Source: Heterobasidion occidentale
Taxonomy: Eukaryota; Basidiomycota; Agaricomycetes; Russulales; Bondarzewiaceae
Direction of reading: 5' to 3'
Length of the DNA: 64,000 bases
Assembly (NCBI GenBank): GCA_039111635.1
Contig: JBCAQO010000002.1
Location: forward strand, 1,550,001-1,614,000
This document shows, piece by piece, positions 11,271 through 22,979 of the stretch. The translations under genes and the position numbers were made by a program. The notes beneath the pieces were generated by a model, which saw only the letters and a list, made by a program, of their open reading frames with translations, was not told the origin of the DNA and ran no database searches. Every line of letters begins with the position of its first letter. Position 1 is the stretch's first letter.

Positions 11271-11991
11271 CAGTGATTTAGGCTCGTCAAGGGCTTTTCT
11301 TGTGACATAGTCTACAAGTCTAACTATTTGTAGGCTTGGTCTTTCTTGGATGATCTAGTTATAGTACAGTTTTTAGTAAAAGAGGCTTTGTTCTCTTTGC
11401 TTGTAAAATTCTGTGAGGGTTTCTTCATAATAAAAGTGTCTGTTTGTTTTGTTGTAATAAACTTGGTCCCTGTCAATGTCCTCTGATAAGTCTACAAGGA
11501 CTTTGGCTAGGTCTATAGTGTAGGGTTTTGGATATCCTGCAGGGAGTGTTGACTTAATGGTTTATTCCTAGAAGTAGAAGGAGACTGTTTGTCTTTTTCC
11601 TGCAAGTAAACCTTCCTGTAGATGTAGGTCCCTTTTGACAATTTTGTTAATAGCAATGTTGATCTGGTCAAGAAACTGGATAATTTTAGAGAAGATTTGT
11701 CTAAAGATGAGAGTCTGGAGATAATAAGTTTTATGGGCAAACTCTCCTTGTTTGGCAATGAAAATAATGCCATTGATTTCTGTGTTGACCAGTATTGCGA
11801 TGAGGAATGGTTTTATTCCTAGATACAATCGGAGTTTCCTGTTTTTCCAGATATATCTAGTATTTGTTTGATTGTTGTTCTAGATGATATCTTCTGGTGT
11901 TGGCATGATACACAGATCTTGGTCACTATTGTAGGCAGCAATAAGAATATCCTAAGATATTCAATAAATTTCTGAGATGGTGCCAAACCAC
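11271..11991 (-). pseudogene. Element A upstream region of Gag and leader
   Basis: Two overlapping minus-strand frames of 86 codons (11828-11568 and 11773-11513) and shorter ones lie between gag and the LTR. They may be the decayed N-terminus of gag, which in element C is a long acidic/proline stretch. Close to the LTR, minus-strand TGGTTTGGCACCATCTCAG at about 11,993-11,975 may include the primer-binding site. No domain recognised. Confidence 0.4.
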
Positions 11992-12776
11992 TGACAACAG
12001 AAACACTCTGTAAAAGTCAAATATATTTAAGACAAGCTTAAGTACTTTGTGATTCTAGTTACTGAGGTGCCGCACAGATTGAAGGTGAGTTACTAGGTTG
12101 TCTAGTATCTATTCAAGTCTTGAAGCTTGTCTCCAACTAATATCACTCAAAGGACTTGATGACTAGCACTGACTGACTGATGATGAAAATAAGAGTAAGA
12201 AATGTCTCTGTCTGAAGCAGGACAATCAGCCTCCTTATATACTATTCTCAAGTGGGAAACTCATTCCTAGTATATACAGGCTGAGCAGAGTCATTGTGAG
12301 TCACAAAAAATGCTGTAAAAATAAAAAGAATAGGGAGAAAAGTAGAGGAACACTAAGAAAAGCAGGAGAAAAGCTTAGAATGTGGTAGAATTTTCTTTCA
12401 GCTTCCTTCAGAACTGCTTAGAACCTTCTCCTCCTTTCAGCTTGGAATGGTCTAGACCTTTTCCTTTCCTTGACATTCTTTATCCTTTTACTAAATTTTC
12501 TTTTTATTCCATCAAATTCCACTACTTTCTTTTCTATTCCTTATTGTTCTGCCATGGTCTAGCTCATCCTATAATAGACTCAGGGCTCTAAAATCAGTCT
12601 AGAAGCAAAATATAAGCATGAAAAGGGATAGGGAACTGAGTATAAGAGGTAAGATACTCAAAAAATATGTAGAAAATTGGAATTTAATGTCTTTTCCATT
12701 CTAAGTCATTTCTCCTCTCTTTCTTTAATTCAGATATTCTGTCTCTTCTTCTAATGTTACTATTAGATGCCTAACA
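11992..12776 (-). repeat. 5' LTR of element A (785 bp)
   Basis: In element orientation it starts TGTTAGGCATC (from 12,776) and ends CTGTTGTCA (11,992), giving TG...CA ends. It includes a TATATAAGGAGG promoter-like box near 12,240 on the minus strand, upstream of the gag region. It is AT-rich and CpG-poor, unlike the LTRs of B to F. The partner LTR is not in the window. Confidence 0.65.
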
Positions 12777-12789
12777 ATGTCCAAGTGCA

Positions 12790-13371
12790 ACACTAGTGGA
12801 TGTTTAGACAAGTCTAGTTTGCTTTACTACATAGTGGTAAAAGTCCAATGAATAAGGATTGCAAAGTAGGCCTTTTATTTGTGTTGTTTAATAAGTTCTT
12901 CTCTGATTCTATCTTGGTTGACAATTCTCATAATAGTTCTTCTGGAATTAGGGATAAGGGTATAAGAGAAGTTGTTTGGTTTTCTATTATGAATGTCAAT
13001 GGTGTTTTTAGTTCAGATAGTGTAAATCCCTGCATTAGGTTTCTCAGTGAGGGAGACCAGTAACTTTAGGTTATTAATAAAGCAGAGCTTGTTAAACAGG
13101 TATCCAAACTTGTCAATATTGAAGAAATACTTAGGAGACTGCTATAGCCTGAGTGTGGCTACTCCAATGTATGTTTTTTCCAAGAGTTAGTGTCTAGCAA
13201 TAGTCAGGACTTCTGTAGGTGTTTCCAAGCTATTGGCTTCATCCTAGGTGAAGCATCTTTACACTATTCTTGCAATGTTTGTGGCCAATAGTGTGTTTGC
13301 TGCATTGAGGAGCATCCAGAGGTTTTGGTGTTCTAGCTTATCTAATAGGGTAGGGATAGAAGAGCTCATTT
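12790..13371 (-). pseudogene. First ORF relic of an old family-D LTR element
   Basis: Beginning with ATG at 13,371, a few bases after the end of a D-type LTR fragment, one minus-strand frame reads MSSSIPTLLDKLEHQNLWM and continues protein-like for about 190 codons, broken by roughly eight stops. It includes the stretch FFNIDKFGYLFNKLCFINNL. Its place right after the LTR suggests a gag-type first ORF, but I recognise no domain. It is cut near 12.78 kb by element A, which probably inserted into it. Confidence 0.45.
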
Positions 13372-13375
13372 AAGT

Positions 13376-13640
13376 GTTAGGTCAGAGATCTATCATGTGC
13401 ACCAATACACAAGAGGGATCCCTAGGCTATCTGAACAATAAGGATCTAGGGAATGAAGACAATAAATTGTCTTTAGGCTCTTATAAGGAAGACTTGGTCT
13501 TGGTCCGCCCTTTGTTAAAAGAAGTGGAGTAGATGATCTTTAAGAATGTCTTAATGGTTCTCCGGAATGGGGTTATTTTCTCCTGTCCAACAAATGACTT
13601 GTAGAGGGACTCAACTGTCTGATATCCCTAAGATATAGAA
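13376..13640 (-). repeat. Family-D LTR fragment (3' part)
   Basis: Aligned on the plus strand with the intact D LTR at 60,345-60,600: shared blocks are GTTAGG...GAGA...CTATCA.GTGCACC, AGGGATCCCTA, ATTGTCTTT and TTCTCCTGTCCAACA. CpGs of the intact copy are mostly TpG or CpA here. Similarity fades after about 13,640. With the adjacent ORF relic it marks an old D insertion. Confidence 0.75.
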
Positions 13641-14151
13641 CTGAAGCCATTATTAGTGAGCTCAAGGAATAACACATACACAATATACCACTAGTTTTTT
13701 TCATTTCTTGTGTGCTCTCCACCAATTGTTTGGGTCCATTATGTTTGACGATAAAATAACTATAAGTATTGTGATTAATGCCCATTTAATGTTCTTATTG
13801 AGGCACGAAAAGTGAGCAACATTGGATAGCTTAATATTAAAAATGGGGCAAAGTGGCTGTGGGATATTCATCTTAACAGACTTAGTTTGTTAAACTATCT
13901 TACTCAAGTATAAAAGGCTATAACGCTGGAATTTAATTTCACAATTCTTTTTCTTGGGCAACTGTATTGCCTAAGTGCCCACCTTTTGTGTATTAACATT
14001 CCCAATAACTGTTGCAAACTATAAGCATCTAGTATATTAAACAGATTACAAACAAATGTATCTTAATATTACTATAGAACAGCATCATTCTACAGTAGTC
14101 CCAAAAACAATGTTAGATTGTTGTCATAAATGTAGAGAAAAAACCAAACTG
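13641..14151. other. AT-rich stretch, no gene seen
   Basis: A 70-codon minus-strand frame (13785-13573) overlaps the LTR fragment and looks fortuitous. CpG is almost absent. Nothing else is supported. Confidence 0.5.
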
Positions 14152-15330
14152 TTAGTCAACTCTTATCTTGCTGTGCTTATGGCTTGGGCTTGTGGAAGGA
14201 TTTTTGGCCAGGATCTTTTGCTTTGAGAGTGAGATTATAATATAGGAGGTGGACAAGACCCAAAATTGCTCTATGTTGGCAACAAAAGTCATAATAATGT
14301 TACCTTTGATCTGCTTGCCATTGTCATCATACCTTAAAATTATATAATAAGTGAGCCTGAAGTGCAAGTCAACAGTTGCCTTGGCAAGAATCTTGTAATA
14401 GTTCTTTGGCTTGACAATTTTGCCAAATATATTATATACAAGAAGAGGGTGGACGGCATATGATTCCTTAGCCTTTATCTCCTCCAAATGTTCCCTTGCA
14501 ATATCACTCTATATGTATCATCTAGCCATTATGTATTCCTTGTCTAGGTTGGCTTCCCTGGATTAGCATATTGTTAGGTTTAGCCAGTTAAATACAATAT
14601 ACTATATTACCTTCTTTAAATTCCTCCTTGTTCCTTTTCTGGTACATTGTCATGTTAATGGGCACTTTTTTTTACAAACAGTATGAATAACTTACCAAAA
14701 ACAAAATATGGCAAACTTTGAAGCACATGCTTGAGTGTATCACAAATACTCTCTCTATAGTGCCACCTGGCTTTGCAATCTCATATATTAAGCCCCACAA
14801 GTTTACGAGAATCAATTATTATTTGCCCAAGAAGAACTCTATCATTAGCTTAATCATTATACACATTGCTTTCACGTCTTCTAAATTCTTTACAAAGTTA
14901 ATGTTTTCTTAAAAATTAGCATCCAACATTAGCTAATATTCTGAAGTGTCAATCTCTACAATGCAGAAAAGAACTATATGGGTAGTTTTAGAGTTTTGTA
15001 GAACTAGTTTATCCACTTTTCCTTCCCTGATCCAAGCAACCTTATTGATCATTAACTTGTCTCCGAGGTAAAGAGCATCTCTATTGAGGTGCTTCTTGAG
15101 TTTGATGATGAAATTAAAAAGTGGGGTGAGAGTAATCTAAACCAAGGCAGCTGTTGTAAAATGTTTTGGGGACACAATAATGCTTTGAGATAAGGAAAGC
15201 AGAATAGGCTTGTTACTGTATTGGCTTGCATATAGAGACAAATTAGCATTGAAAGACATAGGAGATAGAGAGGAGTCCAAAATAGTTTGAGTTAAGAAAG
15301 AGGGTTGTGAGATCAGTGCAGGTAGAACAA
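14152..15330 (-). pseudogene. Decayed unknown fungal ORF
   Basis: The minus strand is protein-like over about 1.2 kb with stops and two or three frame changes. The clearest part is the 111-codon frame 14487-14152, with HPLLVYNIFGKIVKPKNYY, then ATVDLHFRLTYYII, then VANIEQFWVLS. The upstream part reads YLGDKLMINKVAWIREGKVD and HIVLFCIVEIDTSEY. The style resembles hypothetical proteins seen near transposons in Agaricomycetes, but I do not recognise a family and assign no function. Codons TAA and TAG fall where Gln or Trp would fit. Confidence 0.4.
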
Positions 15331-17021
15331 CTTATTTGTTAGACCATCTCTTTGCCATAGAGGCCATAATGAGTAATTTGTCTAAATACAATATAGACAT
15401 ATTACTCACATTATGCTTTTATCTTTAACCGTTGTTAATTTACTTCCTTGTCTACCTTGTTGCTATCTCAGGCCTTTGTGTTTGTTCCAATTTCTACAGA
15501 CTTTTTAAATACTCTATTATTATACATTTGCAAATCTTATATGGCTGCATGCCATGGCCTGGTTTAATTTTGTACATTATCAAGCTATGCCAAATATATT
15601 ATTTCATTATGTATGCTCAATGTCTGATGTACCATTTGGCGACTACATATGGCAAGCCAACAAGCACATTATGATGTCCTCCTTGTACTACCAATATTAA
15701 GATATCTTGTAATAAAAATATAAAAGAACTACTTACTAAACTCTCAACTTATGTTAGCATGTTTATGTACATACTGTCATTTGTTATTAGTATAGAAATA
15801 GGTGCCTATTATTTGATAATCATTAATTTATCAGCTCAAGGTCCTTTTAGCTATACATACCCAATAGCAACCATTCACAGTTGTATGATGCTATTTGTTA
15901 GCTACACAGACCAAAAACAATGTATGTTTAGGTCCTCAATTTTGGTGTTTGATACACAAAAGCCAAAATCAGACTCAAAAAGAAGTCTTGAAAGAATAAA
16001 GCCACATACCTTTATTATTATTGTTTATGATATAAGAGAACCCTGGTTTGAGATAAAAACAAGACTACCCATACTTTTATATTGCTTCATACATAAATTT
16101 ACTCTTGTTGCCTCAATCATATATAAACACATGTTTGTACCTAACAATATAAAATTTTAATTTCAAGGATAAGCATAGTCGTAGCTAGCAAATAATTTCC
16201 ATTGTGAACTTAAATTTAATTGTATGTTAGTTTATTACAAAAGCCCACCATCACACTCTAATCATCTTGGTGCTTGGCACTATTAAACATTTGATCAGTT
16301 GTTAAGTTGTATTAGGGCAGTGCAGTGAAGAATGTCTAGAAGAATGAATTCAATGTTTAAGGTATTGCATGTGATTTCTCTAGATATCTACAGATAATCA
16401 GCCAAGTATAATAATATTGTTTTAGCCCATTTACTTTGTCATGTGCAAAATGTCTTATATGGTTGTCTTGTTCACCTTACCATAATCTGCTATTTAATTT
16501 TCATTACAAGGGGTTATTGTTACTAGGCTATCAAATTTGGCAACTGGAAATAATATTAATTCTTGAGACACATGCAGAAATACATCATGGGCACTAGCAT
16601 TATATATGAGTAGCCTATAAATGCTCCTTTCTATGATTGCAAACACAAAACCAAGAACTTTAGGAACCTTCAAACCGTAAAATAATACCATATTCGCAAA
16701 TAATGCCACCAAAAAAGCTATCTGCAATAGAGTAAATTTACTAATCTCATTGTGTTTTTTAGGAAAAAGAAAGATAGAAAAGCACATGGTATAAAGTTTA
16801 AGGACCATCAAAAGAGTAATTTGTTGCCAAAAAAGCATAGCCTTAAACTAAGTGGTCTTTTCATGCCATCAGATATCATAGCCTAAAAGGTGGTTTTGCC
16901 AAAAATGTGAGTGGCAGACTATTGTTAGAAATAAGGGGTTCGCCTACCATCAATACTAGACTAAGATACTCTATGCTCCAATACAAGGGATATTTGCTCA
17001 CATTGTTGATTCTAATAGCCA
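15331..17021. other. AT-rich, CpG-poor stretch without a supported gene
   Basis: A 133-codon plus frame (15759-16160) and a 114-codon minus frame (16838-16494) are present, both rich in Ile, Leu and Phe and without a recognisable motif. In DNA of this AT content they could be chance or heavily decayed genes. No repeats stand out. Confidence 0.4.
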
Positions 17022-17780
17022 GACTGATTAACATCTGGAAAAACCACCTTTCTTAATTAGGATCTAATTATGCAAGATACTAATCTAAGCTAATTATTCT
17101 AATTATCCATAATCAACTTTATAATCAAATCTGCAAGTAAGTGTCTATACTTCTACAGTCCCATTGAAATCTACAACCCAATTATAATTTTACACATCCC
17201 AAATCCAAATTATGTAAGTGCTACAATTTTATTTTTAGTATATTATTTGTTTTCTATTAGTTTACTATATCATTACTTGGTGCCTAAATTCAGATATCAA
17301 AAGCCCTAATTTTTGGGGTATTTATTGACCACTTTATATATAGAATAGATAAAAGATGAATGTATGAAATTGCCTTATTTATATCGTGATATTTAGGTTA
17401 CTAAGTAACTAACTTAGACCTTGTGGCTTAGTAGTTTAGAGCATTGGTCTAGGATGTGCAGGCATGAGGTTGTTGGTTCAACTCTAGTAATGGGCAAATT
17501 CATTACAATGTGTGACTTTAGTTTAATTAGTGAGCTCTATAGATACTTTGTGAATCAAGGTGTAGTGATAGTAAAAGAATCATAGGACTTGTTTGGTTGC
17601 TATTTTTCCGAAAATCCATATGATAAATTAGCTCTGATTAGTTCTAATTAGTTCTTATAATTTCAGGATTAGGGGGGAGAGGGTAAGCTAAAAATCCTGA
17701 ATAGTAATTGGCAAAAATCTAGCTAAATTTATGCTTGACTAGGGTTAATTTAGTATGGAGCTTTTCCCTGATGAATGAGT
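17022..17780 (+). repeat. Dispersed tRNA-core repeat, copy 2
   Basis: Starts near 17,030 with ACATCTGGAAAAACCACC, matching the inverted end of copy 1 read from its right side, and runs about 750 bp. The tRNA-like core is at 17,414-17,495: A-box-like TGGCTTAGTAGTTTAGAGC and B-box GGTTCAACTCT. It is about 75-85% similar to copy 3 at 22.1 kb by eye, including the flanking parts CCTAAATTCAGATAT and GGCAAAAATCTAGCTA. The inverted ends are largely eroded. Confidence 0.75.
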
Positions 17781-19062
17781 TATTGGATAGTATGAGAGGC
17801 TCCTAAAATGGTGATATATCTAATAAAGACACTGCATTAGGCATAACATCACAGTAGGACAACACAAACATGCTAAAGAGTCAATATTTGGTAGTCTCAT
17901 CAAGAAAGTAACAACATTTGGCATATCAGGTCTGTACAAGTACATAGTAAAAGTGGTGATGGACTAAACAAGCCTCTATTGACCTATGCCTGTCAATATA
18001 TATACAAGGTCATTATATATCTTTGAGAAAATAATAAGTATAATCTAATTCTGCGGATATATTAATAAAGGCAATTTATAAAAAATTACAAGTGACATAT
18101 TTTAAGTTAAAATTGTGCATGTTGCCATGTTGTTGAGAAGACACACCAATATTGGCATAATTTATGCATGCAAGAGCATAGGAAGAGGAATTACATTATT
18201 TGTATTTGATTGGTTTTGTTCTTTCAACACTTCTCTCATCTTCTATTGTCTTACCAATGTCAACACTGTCAAGTTTGTCAGTATGTGTAAAAGACTTAGC
18301 CTTATAATATATTACAAACCCATTTTCTTTGCTGACTCTTAAATACATAACCACTGTCATATTTGGTTTACTAATCTTATCTAATGTGAAGGGTAAAAAT
18401 AGAAGATTAGCTATTAAAGCAATTATAAATTAAAATCACCTGAGATTATCACATTGCTTCACTCTTTTGTAGCCCATATTGACAGATCTTTATTTTCCAT
18501 TTAAGCTACCATGTAAGACATTTCCAGGTTGACAAAACAAAAAATACAAGATCAATTAGAATAAATACTTACATTGTCAATAGAGGAAAGGCATTCTAAA
18601 TAGCTCATAATTGAGGCCATCATCATCAGAGCATCACACTCACTTATCTTATATCTACACGCTCTGGGTAGACAAAGACTGTATTATGCCTTTAAACCTA
18701 TTAAGCCAGTTTCTATAGAATAGAATATAAACAAAGCTGTAAAGGCCAGTCTGTTGCCATTTGCATTTATCCATTATCATCTTTTTTCACTCTCACTATA
18801 GCAAACATACTATCTGCTATTAATGGTGTTTTTGAGTTGGTGAGAGGTGTAGCTCATTATTTTACTTTACCCTCAAGTATTTATCTTCAAGTTGACATCA
18901 AAAAGCGGCTATAATCTGAATGATCTGTTGTCACTATAAAATAGTATACGAGGAACTGTCAGTACTTATAAGCAAGATATCAATGTGGTTACTGATATAA
19001 CAGAGGGCCAGCTAATGCTGTGACCTATTACAATACTCGCATCTATCATATCTATCATATTT
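17781..19062. other. AT-rich stretch, no supported gene
   Basis: One 75-codon frame (18115-18342) shows no motif. This may include the eroded 5' part of the Helitron 2 relic that follows, but I cannot show that. Confidence 0.4.
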
Positions 19063-19190
19063 GTGGGTTGTGGCTGTCTTTTGAAGAACTGGCTTTATAA
19101 CATTTTTAAAGTAAGAAGGTCTGTCTGTGGGTTGTGGCTGTCTTTTGAAGAACTGGCTTTATAACATCTTTAAAGTAAGAAGGTCTGTCA
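19063..19190. repeat. 64-bp perfect-spaced tandem duplication
   Basis: Units 19,063-19,126 and 19,127-19,190 begin GTGGGTTGTGGCTGTCTTTT and end CTGTCT or CTGTCA. They differ at one internal base (ATTTTT versus ATCTTT) and the last base. In a region where everything else has decayed, this must be a recent duplication. Confidence 0.9.
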
Positions 19191-19239
19191 TATGGGCTAT
19201 ACTTGTATGGTTCTAGAGCAACAATCCAAAGTACTACAG

Positions 19240-21120
19240 ATATATTGAGATAAATAAGGATCACCTGACAGCTTTACTGGAAGATGATATTTCTTCAAAA
19301 GTCATAGCTAATATTAAACAAACATCAGATGTTAGAATAATCAACTAAGTGAGTGCCAGATATGTTTCAGCAAATGACAATGTAGTAAATTATGGTATAT
19401 TTTTGCCTAAAAATATGGGTGTGCATAACTCACATACTATCATTATTAGTAAAAATGCCAGAAGGATTGTCAAATGAAGCAATAGGTAAATTAATGAACA
19501 TGGTTGACAAACAAGGTTAGCATTGCTACTCACAAATGAAATATTAACCAACTCATGGTGTTGTATGTAATAACAAATAAAACAGGCCTAGATATTATAC
19601 CTATGTAAGTGGCCAAGGCCATTGACACAGACCTCACAAATGTGACAGCAAATGATCTCATATGGTATAGACTTGCCAATTTGTGGACAATAAATAAAAA
19701 GGCAGCTATGTTATGAGACATGAACAACAGTGGGTCAGTGATTTTGGTAGACTGCAGAGAGGTGAATAAAGAGCATACAACCCAAATACCTCCAACTTTT
19801 TTGAAAAGGCCTATCCCATATTATTTTAATATGGACAAGAAGGTATCAAGAGTGATTATCTGGTTCTAGTGTCATTTGCAGAATACATCAAATAGGCTCT
19901 TCAGTATTAGGATAGATACTTTTGCTGTCACACATTTTCCTTTGTTGTATTTAGTATATAACAGTGCCACCAATCTCTTCAATTGGCCAGGATCTAGATG
20001 TAATGTAAGAATTTTGATTCTAATGTGTGCATTCTATCTATAATTACAAAGGAGAGGTTACAACAAGCTGCCAAAGAGGAAAGCAATCACTCCCCAATAT
20101 TAAATCCTGTAATTAAATTGTTACCTCAGTACATTCACACTACAGAATTATGTGTACAAGGGTCAAATCAATCACAGTGTTAGTAGAGGAGTGAAATATG
20201 GTTGACCTTTATATTCAAAGGATTTGCTTTGGTGTGGGCCATAATAAATCCATCAGATTTGCATAATCTAATTGTCCAAGCCGTCATAGGCAAGAATATA
20301 GATCTTAATCACTTCATATTGATAATGGGACCTGACAAAGCACAGTACACATACAACATCACAGTGGATCTATATGCTGTAGCAAAATTCTTCCACTTCA
20401 TAATTAGAACAATATTAGAGACACTATTTCAAGTTTGTGTCAATGAAGAAAAAATAGTGAGTAGAATAGGGGTCATGGGTGAGGTTATATTGAGGCTGTC
20501 AAATTTCAAGGACATGGCATCCTTCATCTTTATTTACTATTGTGGCTTAAGCATTCTCCAAGTCTGGCCAAACTACAGGAGATGTTAAAGACAGAGAAGT
20601 TCAAGGAGCAGATGAAGGCATACATTATAGCAAACATTTGCACATTTTTACCTAGTGTCAATTCCAAAGAGCACTGCAACTCAATACCAAACAAAACAGA
20701 GATTGCATACAAACAACTTTTAAATCCAGACAGCAACAACTATAAGAAGGAGTTAGCTAAATAAGAGCTATAAGTTGTCTAAAGCCAACAACTATATACC
20801 TGCAAAAATTGACATTGCCTCATTCCTAACAATCACATATGTCTACAAGTGAGGTGCTCCTTTCCTGATTGCTAACAAGGACTATATTTGAGATAATAGC
20901 AAATGGGGTCTAAAGAAACTATATGGCATAATGAACAATTAGAACCTAGCAATATCAGTTTTAGTGCAACAACAATTGCAAGATACTCACTAACAATGGC
21001 AATACAAAGAAACTGACGTGGTAATTATACTGCTAAAAAACAGGCCAAGAGTCACAACATGTCAGCAAAAACATACACATTTAATGCTGATAAATCAAGA
21101 ATACTAGATATCAATACCCT
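19240..21120 (+). pseudogene. Helitron 2 Rep domain relic
   Basis: Successive plus frames read ITKERLQQAAKEESNHSP (about 20,040), then ALVWAIINPSDLHNLIVQ, then MGPDKAQYTYNITVDLYAVA, then KFFHFIIRTILETLFQV. Next comes the HUH region, read as GHGILHLYLLLWLKHSPS, where the usual His-x-His is His-Leu-Tyr (a CAT to TAT change). LQEMLKTEKFKEQMKAYIIANI and NKTEIAYKQLLNPDSNNY follow to about 20,760, then decayed sequence to 21,120. This order is the fungal and animal Helitron Rep (rolling-circle initiator). The 128-codon frame 20,202-20,588 is only a piece of it. Confidence 0.78.
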
Positions 21121-22097
21121 ACAAAACACATAATAGAAGATGATCTTTTAAATAATGCAAATAATCAATTATTATTAAGAACTGGTAGCGGTGATGATGA
21201 TATCTTACCTAATGGGGTGAGACAATATTTATTGTTCACATTACTATATACCTTTGTTTTGCTCTACTGCTTTCTTAATTAGAGACAAAGGCAAAGATAA
21301 AAATAATCATATACAATATTTGATGAATACTTATAAGTTAGCATTTTCAGGCAAGCCACAAAAACAAACATAAAATAAGCAAGCTACAAGCAGATATAAG
21401 CTTAACAAACACTTAGGCAAGAACAGATAGCAATTAATAGGAATTTAAACTGACATTATATATAGAGTACTTGTGCTAAATTGTTACATTAGTTACAGAT
21501 AAGATAAGACATCTCTACACTAAATTGCAGGTCATTGACTATCAATTCTAAGAAAATACTCTAGAAGAATACAACCTCTTTGAGTTTATCATAAACATAT
21601 ATGATATGCCCAAACATAAAAAATCCACATTACAAAACAGCAAACCTGAACATCAAGGAGATGCTTCTAAAATGCCAAGTTCTTACTACATTCTCTAATG
21701 CTCTGATCATTCTAAGAGCCATAATACTATAACAAGAAAGATATAATATTTTACCTAATATTATTAGAGTGTATATGATCCCTTGAAACAATAATACAGA
21801 GGTGTCTAGCTATTATTGTGCATGCATGCTAATATTACTCAAGCCATAGAGGTGGATCAATAACAATTTAAAAAATCCAAATAAAAAATGAAGTGCAGTG
21901 TTTGACTAGTTCATTGCAACCACTATCATAGAAACTAAGAGGGCAATTAAGGGTGTGCAGCACTATCGTCAATATTAGATAGCTAAAAGGAACAATTGAA
22001 TGCAATAAAACATACATAAAAAGAAAAAGAAAATGAAATGAAATAGATTCCTTTTGATAATGAAGACAACAATAAACTAATTACAAAAAGAATTATA
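21121..22097. other. AT-rich part of Helitron 2, no readable gene
   Basis: This lies between the Rep relic and the inserted repeat. Short frames only. By position it should hold the Rep-helicase connection of Helitron 2, too decayed to read. Confidence 0.4.
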
Positions 22098-22848
22098 AAG
22101 TTATCTAAAAAAACTTCCTCTCTTAATTAGATCTAATTATTCAAAATGCTAATCTAAGCTAAGTATATTATCTATAATCAACTTTATAATTAAATCTGCA
22201 AATAAAGGTAACATTGTTTATACTACTACAGTCCTATTGAAATCTCTAACCCAATTATAATTTTACACATTCCAAATCTAAATTATATAAGTGCTACAAT
22301 TTTATTTTTACTATATTTTATTTTTCTTTAGTTTACTGTATTATTGTCTGGTGCCTAAATTCAAATATTAAAAGTCCTGATTTTTTTAGTATTTATTGGC
22401 CTCTTTATATATAAAATAAATAAAAGATGAATGTGTAAGAAAATTAGAAATATTGAGATTACCTTATTTATATTGACATTTTTAGGTTATTAGGTAAATA
22501 ACTTAGACCTTGTGGCTTAGTGGTTTAGCACTGGCCTAAAGTATATTGGCATGAGGTTGTTGGTTTACTCTAGTGATAGGCAAGTTTATAATAAGATATG
22601 ACTTTAGTTTGATTAGTGAGCTCTATGAATACTTTAAAATCAAAGGTGTAGAGATAGTAGAGAAATTATAGGACTTAGTTGGTTGCTATTTTTTCAAAAA
22701 TCCACATAATAAATTAGCTCTAATTAGAGCTTATAATTTTAGGATTAGAGAAGGATAAGCTAAAAATCCTGAATGGTAAGTAACAAAAATCTTGCTAGAT
22801 TTATGCTTAACTATAGTTAATTTGATCTGAAGCTTTTTCCTAATATTG
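22098..22848 (+). repeat. Dispersed tRNA-core repeat, copy 3
   Basis: Starts near 22,101 with TTATCTAAAAAAACTTCC and ends near 22,848 (GAAGCTTTTTCCTAA). The tRNA-like core at 22,503-22,581 reads TGGCTTAGTGGTTTAG...GAGGTTGTTGGTTTACTC, with a one-base loss in the B box. It is parallel to copy 2 along its whole length, so the whole unit, not just the core, is repeated. It sits inside Helitron 2. Confidence 0.75.
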
Positions 22849-22979
22849 AAAAAGACACAAACTACTCCAAGAAAAAAGACATATACTAATAAGACTATTA
22901 TATAGGCTAGAAAAACAGGCATATTTGATTAGGCAAATAATCCTGGATTTATGCAATTAAGGGATATAAAGAGTGGGAT

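Larger units (their letters stand above)
4170..12776 (-). mobile_element. Old Ty3/Gypsy retrotransposon A, decayed and interrupted
   Basis: The minus strand carries gag, protease, RT, RNase H and integrase relics in Gypsy order, colinear with element B (26.4-35.5 kb) and clearly the same lineage. Relative to B, CpG sites in A are mostly TpG or CpA. One LTR, the 5' LTR in element orientation, is at 11,992-12,776. The 3' LTR and the chromodomain region are absent, and the element stops at about 4,170 against the copia relic. Two later insertions split it: 5,985-7,205 and 8,622-9,428. Confidence 0.88.

Noticed and set aside
15759..16160. A 133-aa membrane protein
   Set aside because: Hydrophobic composition is expected from AT-rich DNA; no motif, no start context and no neighbour supports it.
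17414..17495. A functional tRNA gene
   Set aside because: A and B boxes are recognisable, but the acceptor stem pairs poorly (about four of seven), no clear anticodon arm exists, and the same core lies in four copies of a longer repeat. It is a tRNA-derived part of a repeat.
20202..20588. A stand-alone 128-aa gene
   Set aside because: It is a fragment of the Helitron 2 Rep frame; the preceding and following frames continue the same protein after stops or shifts.
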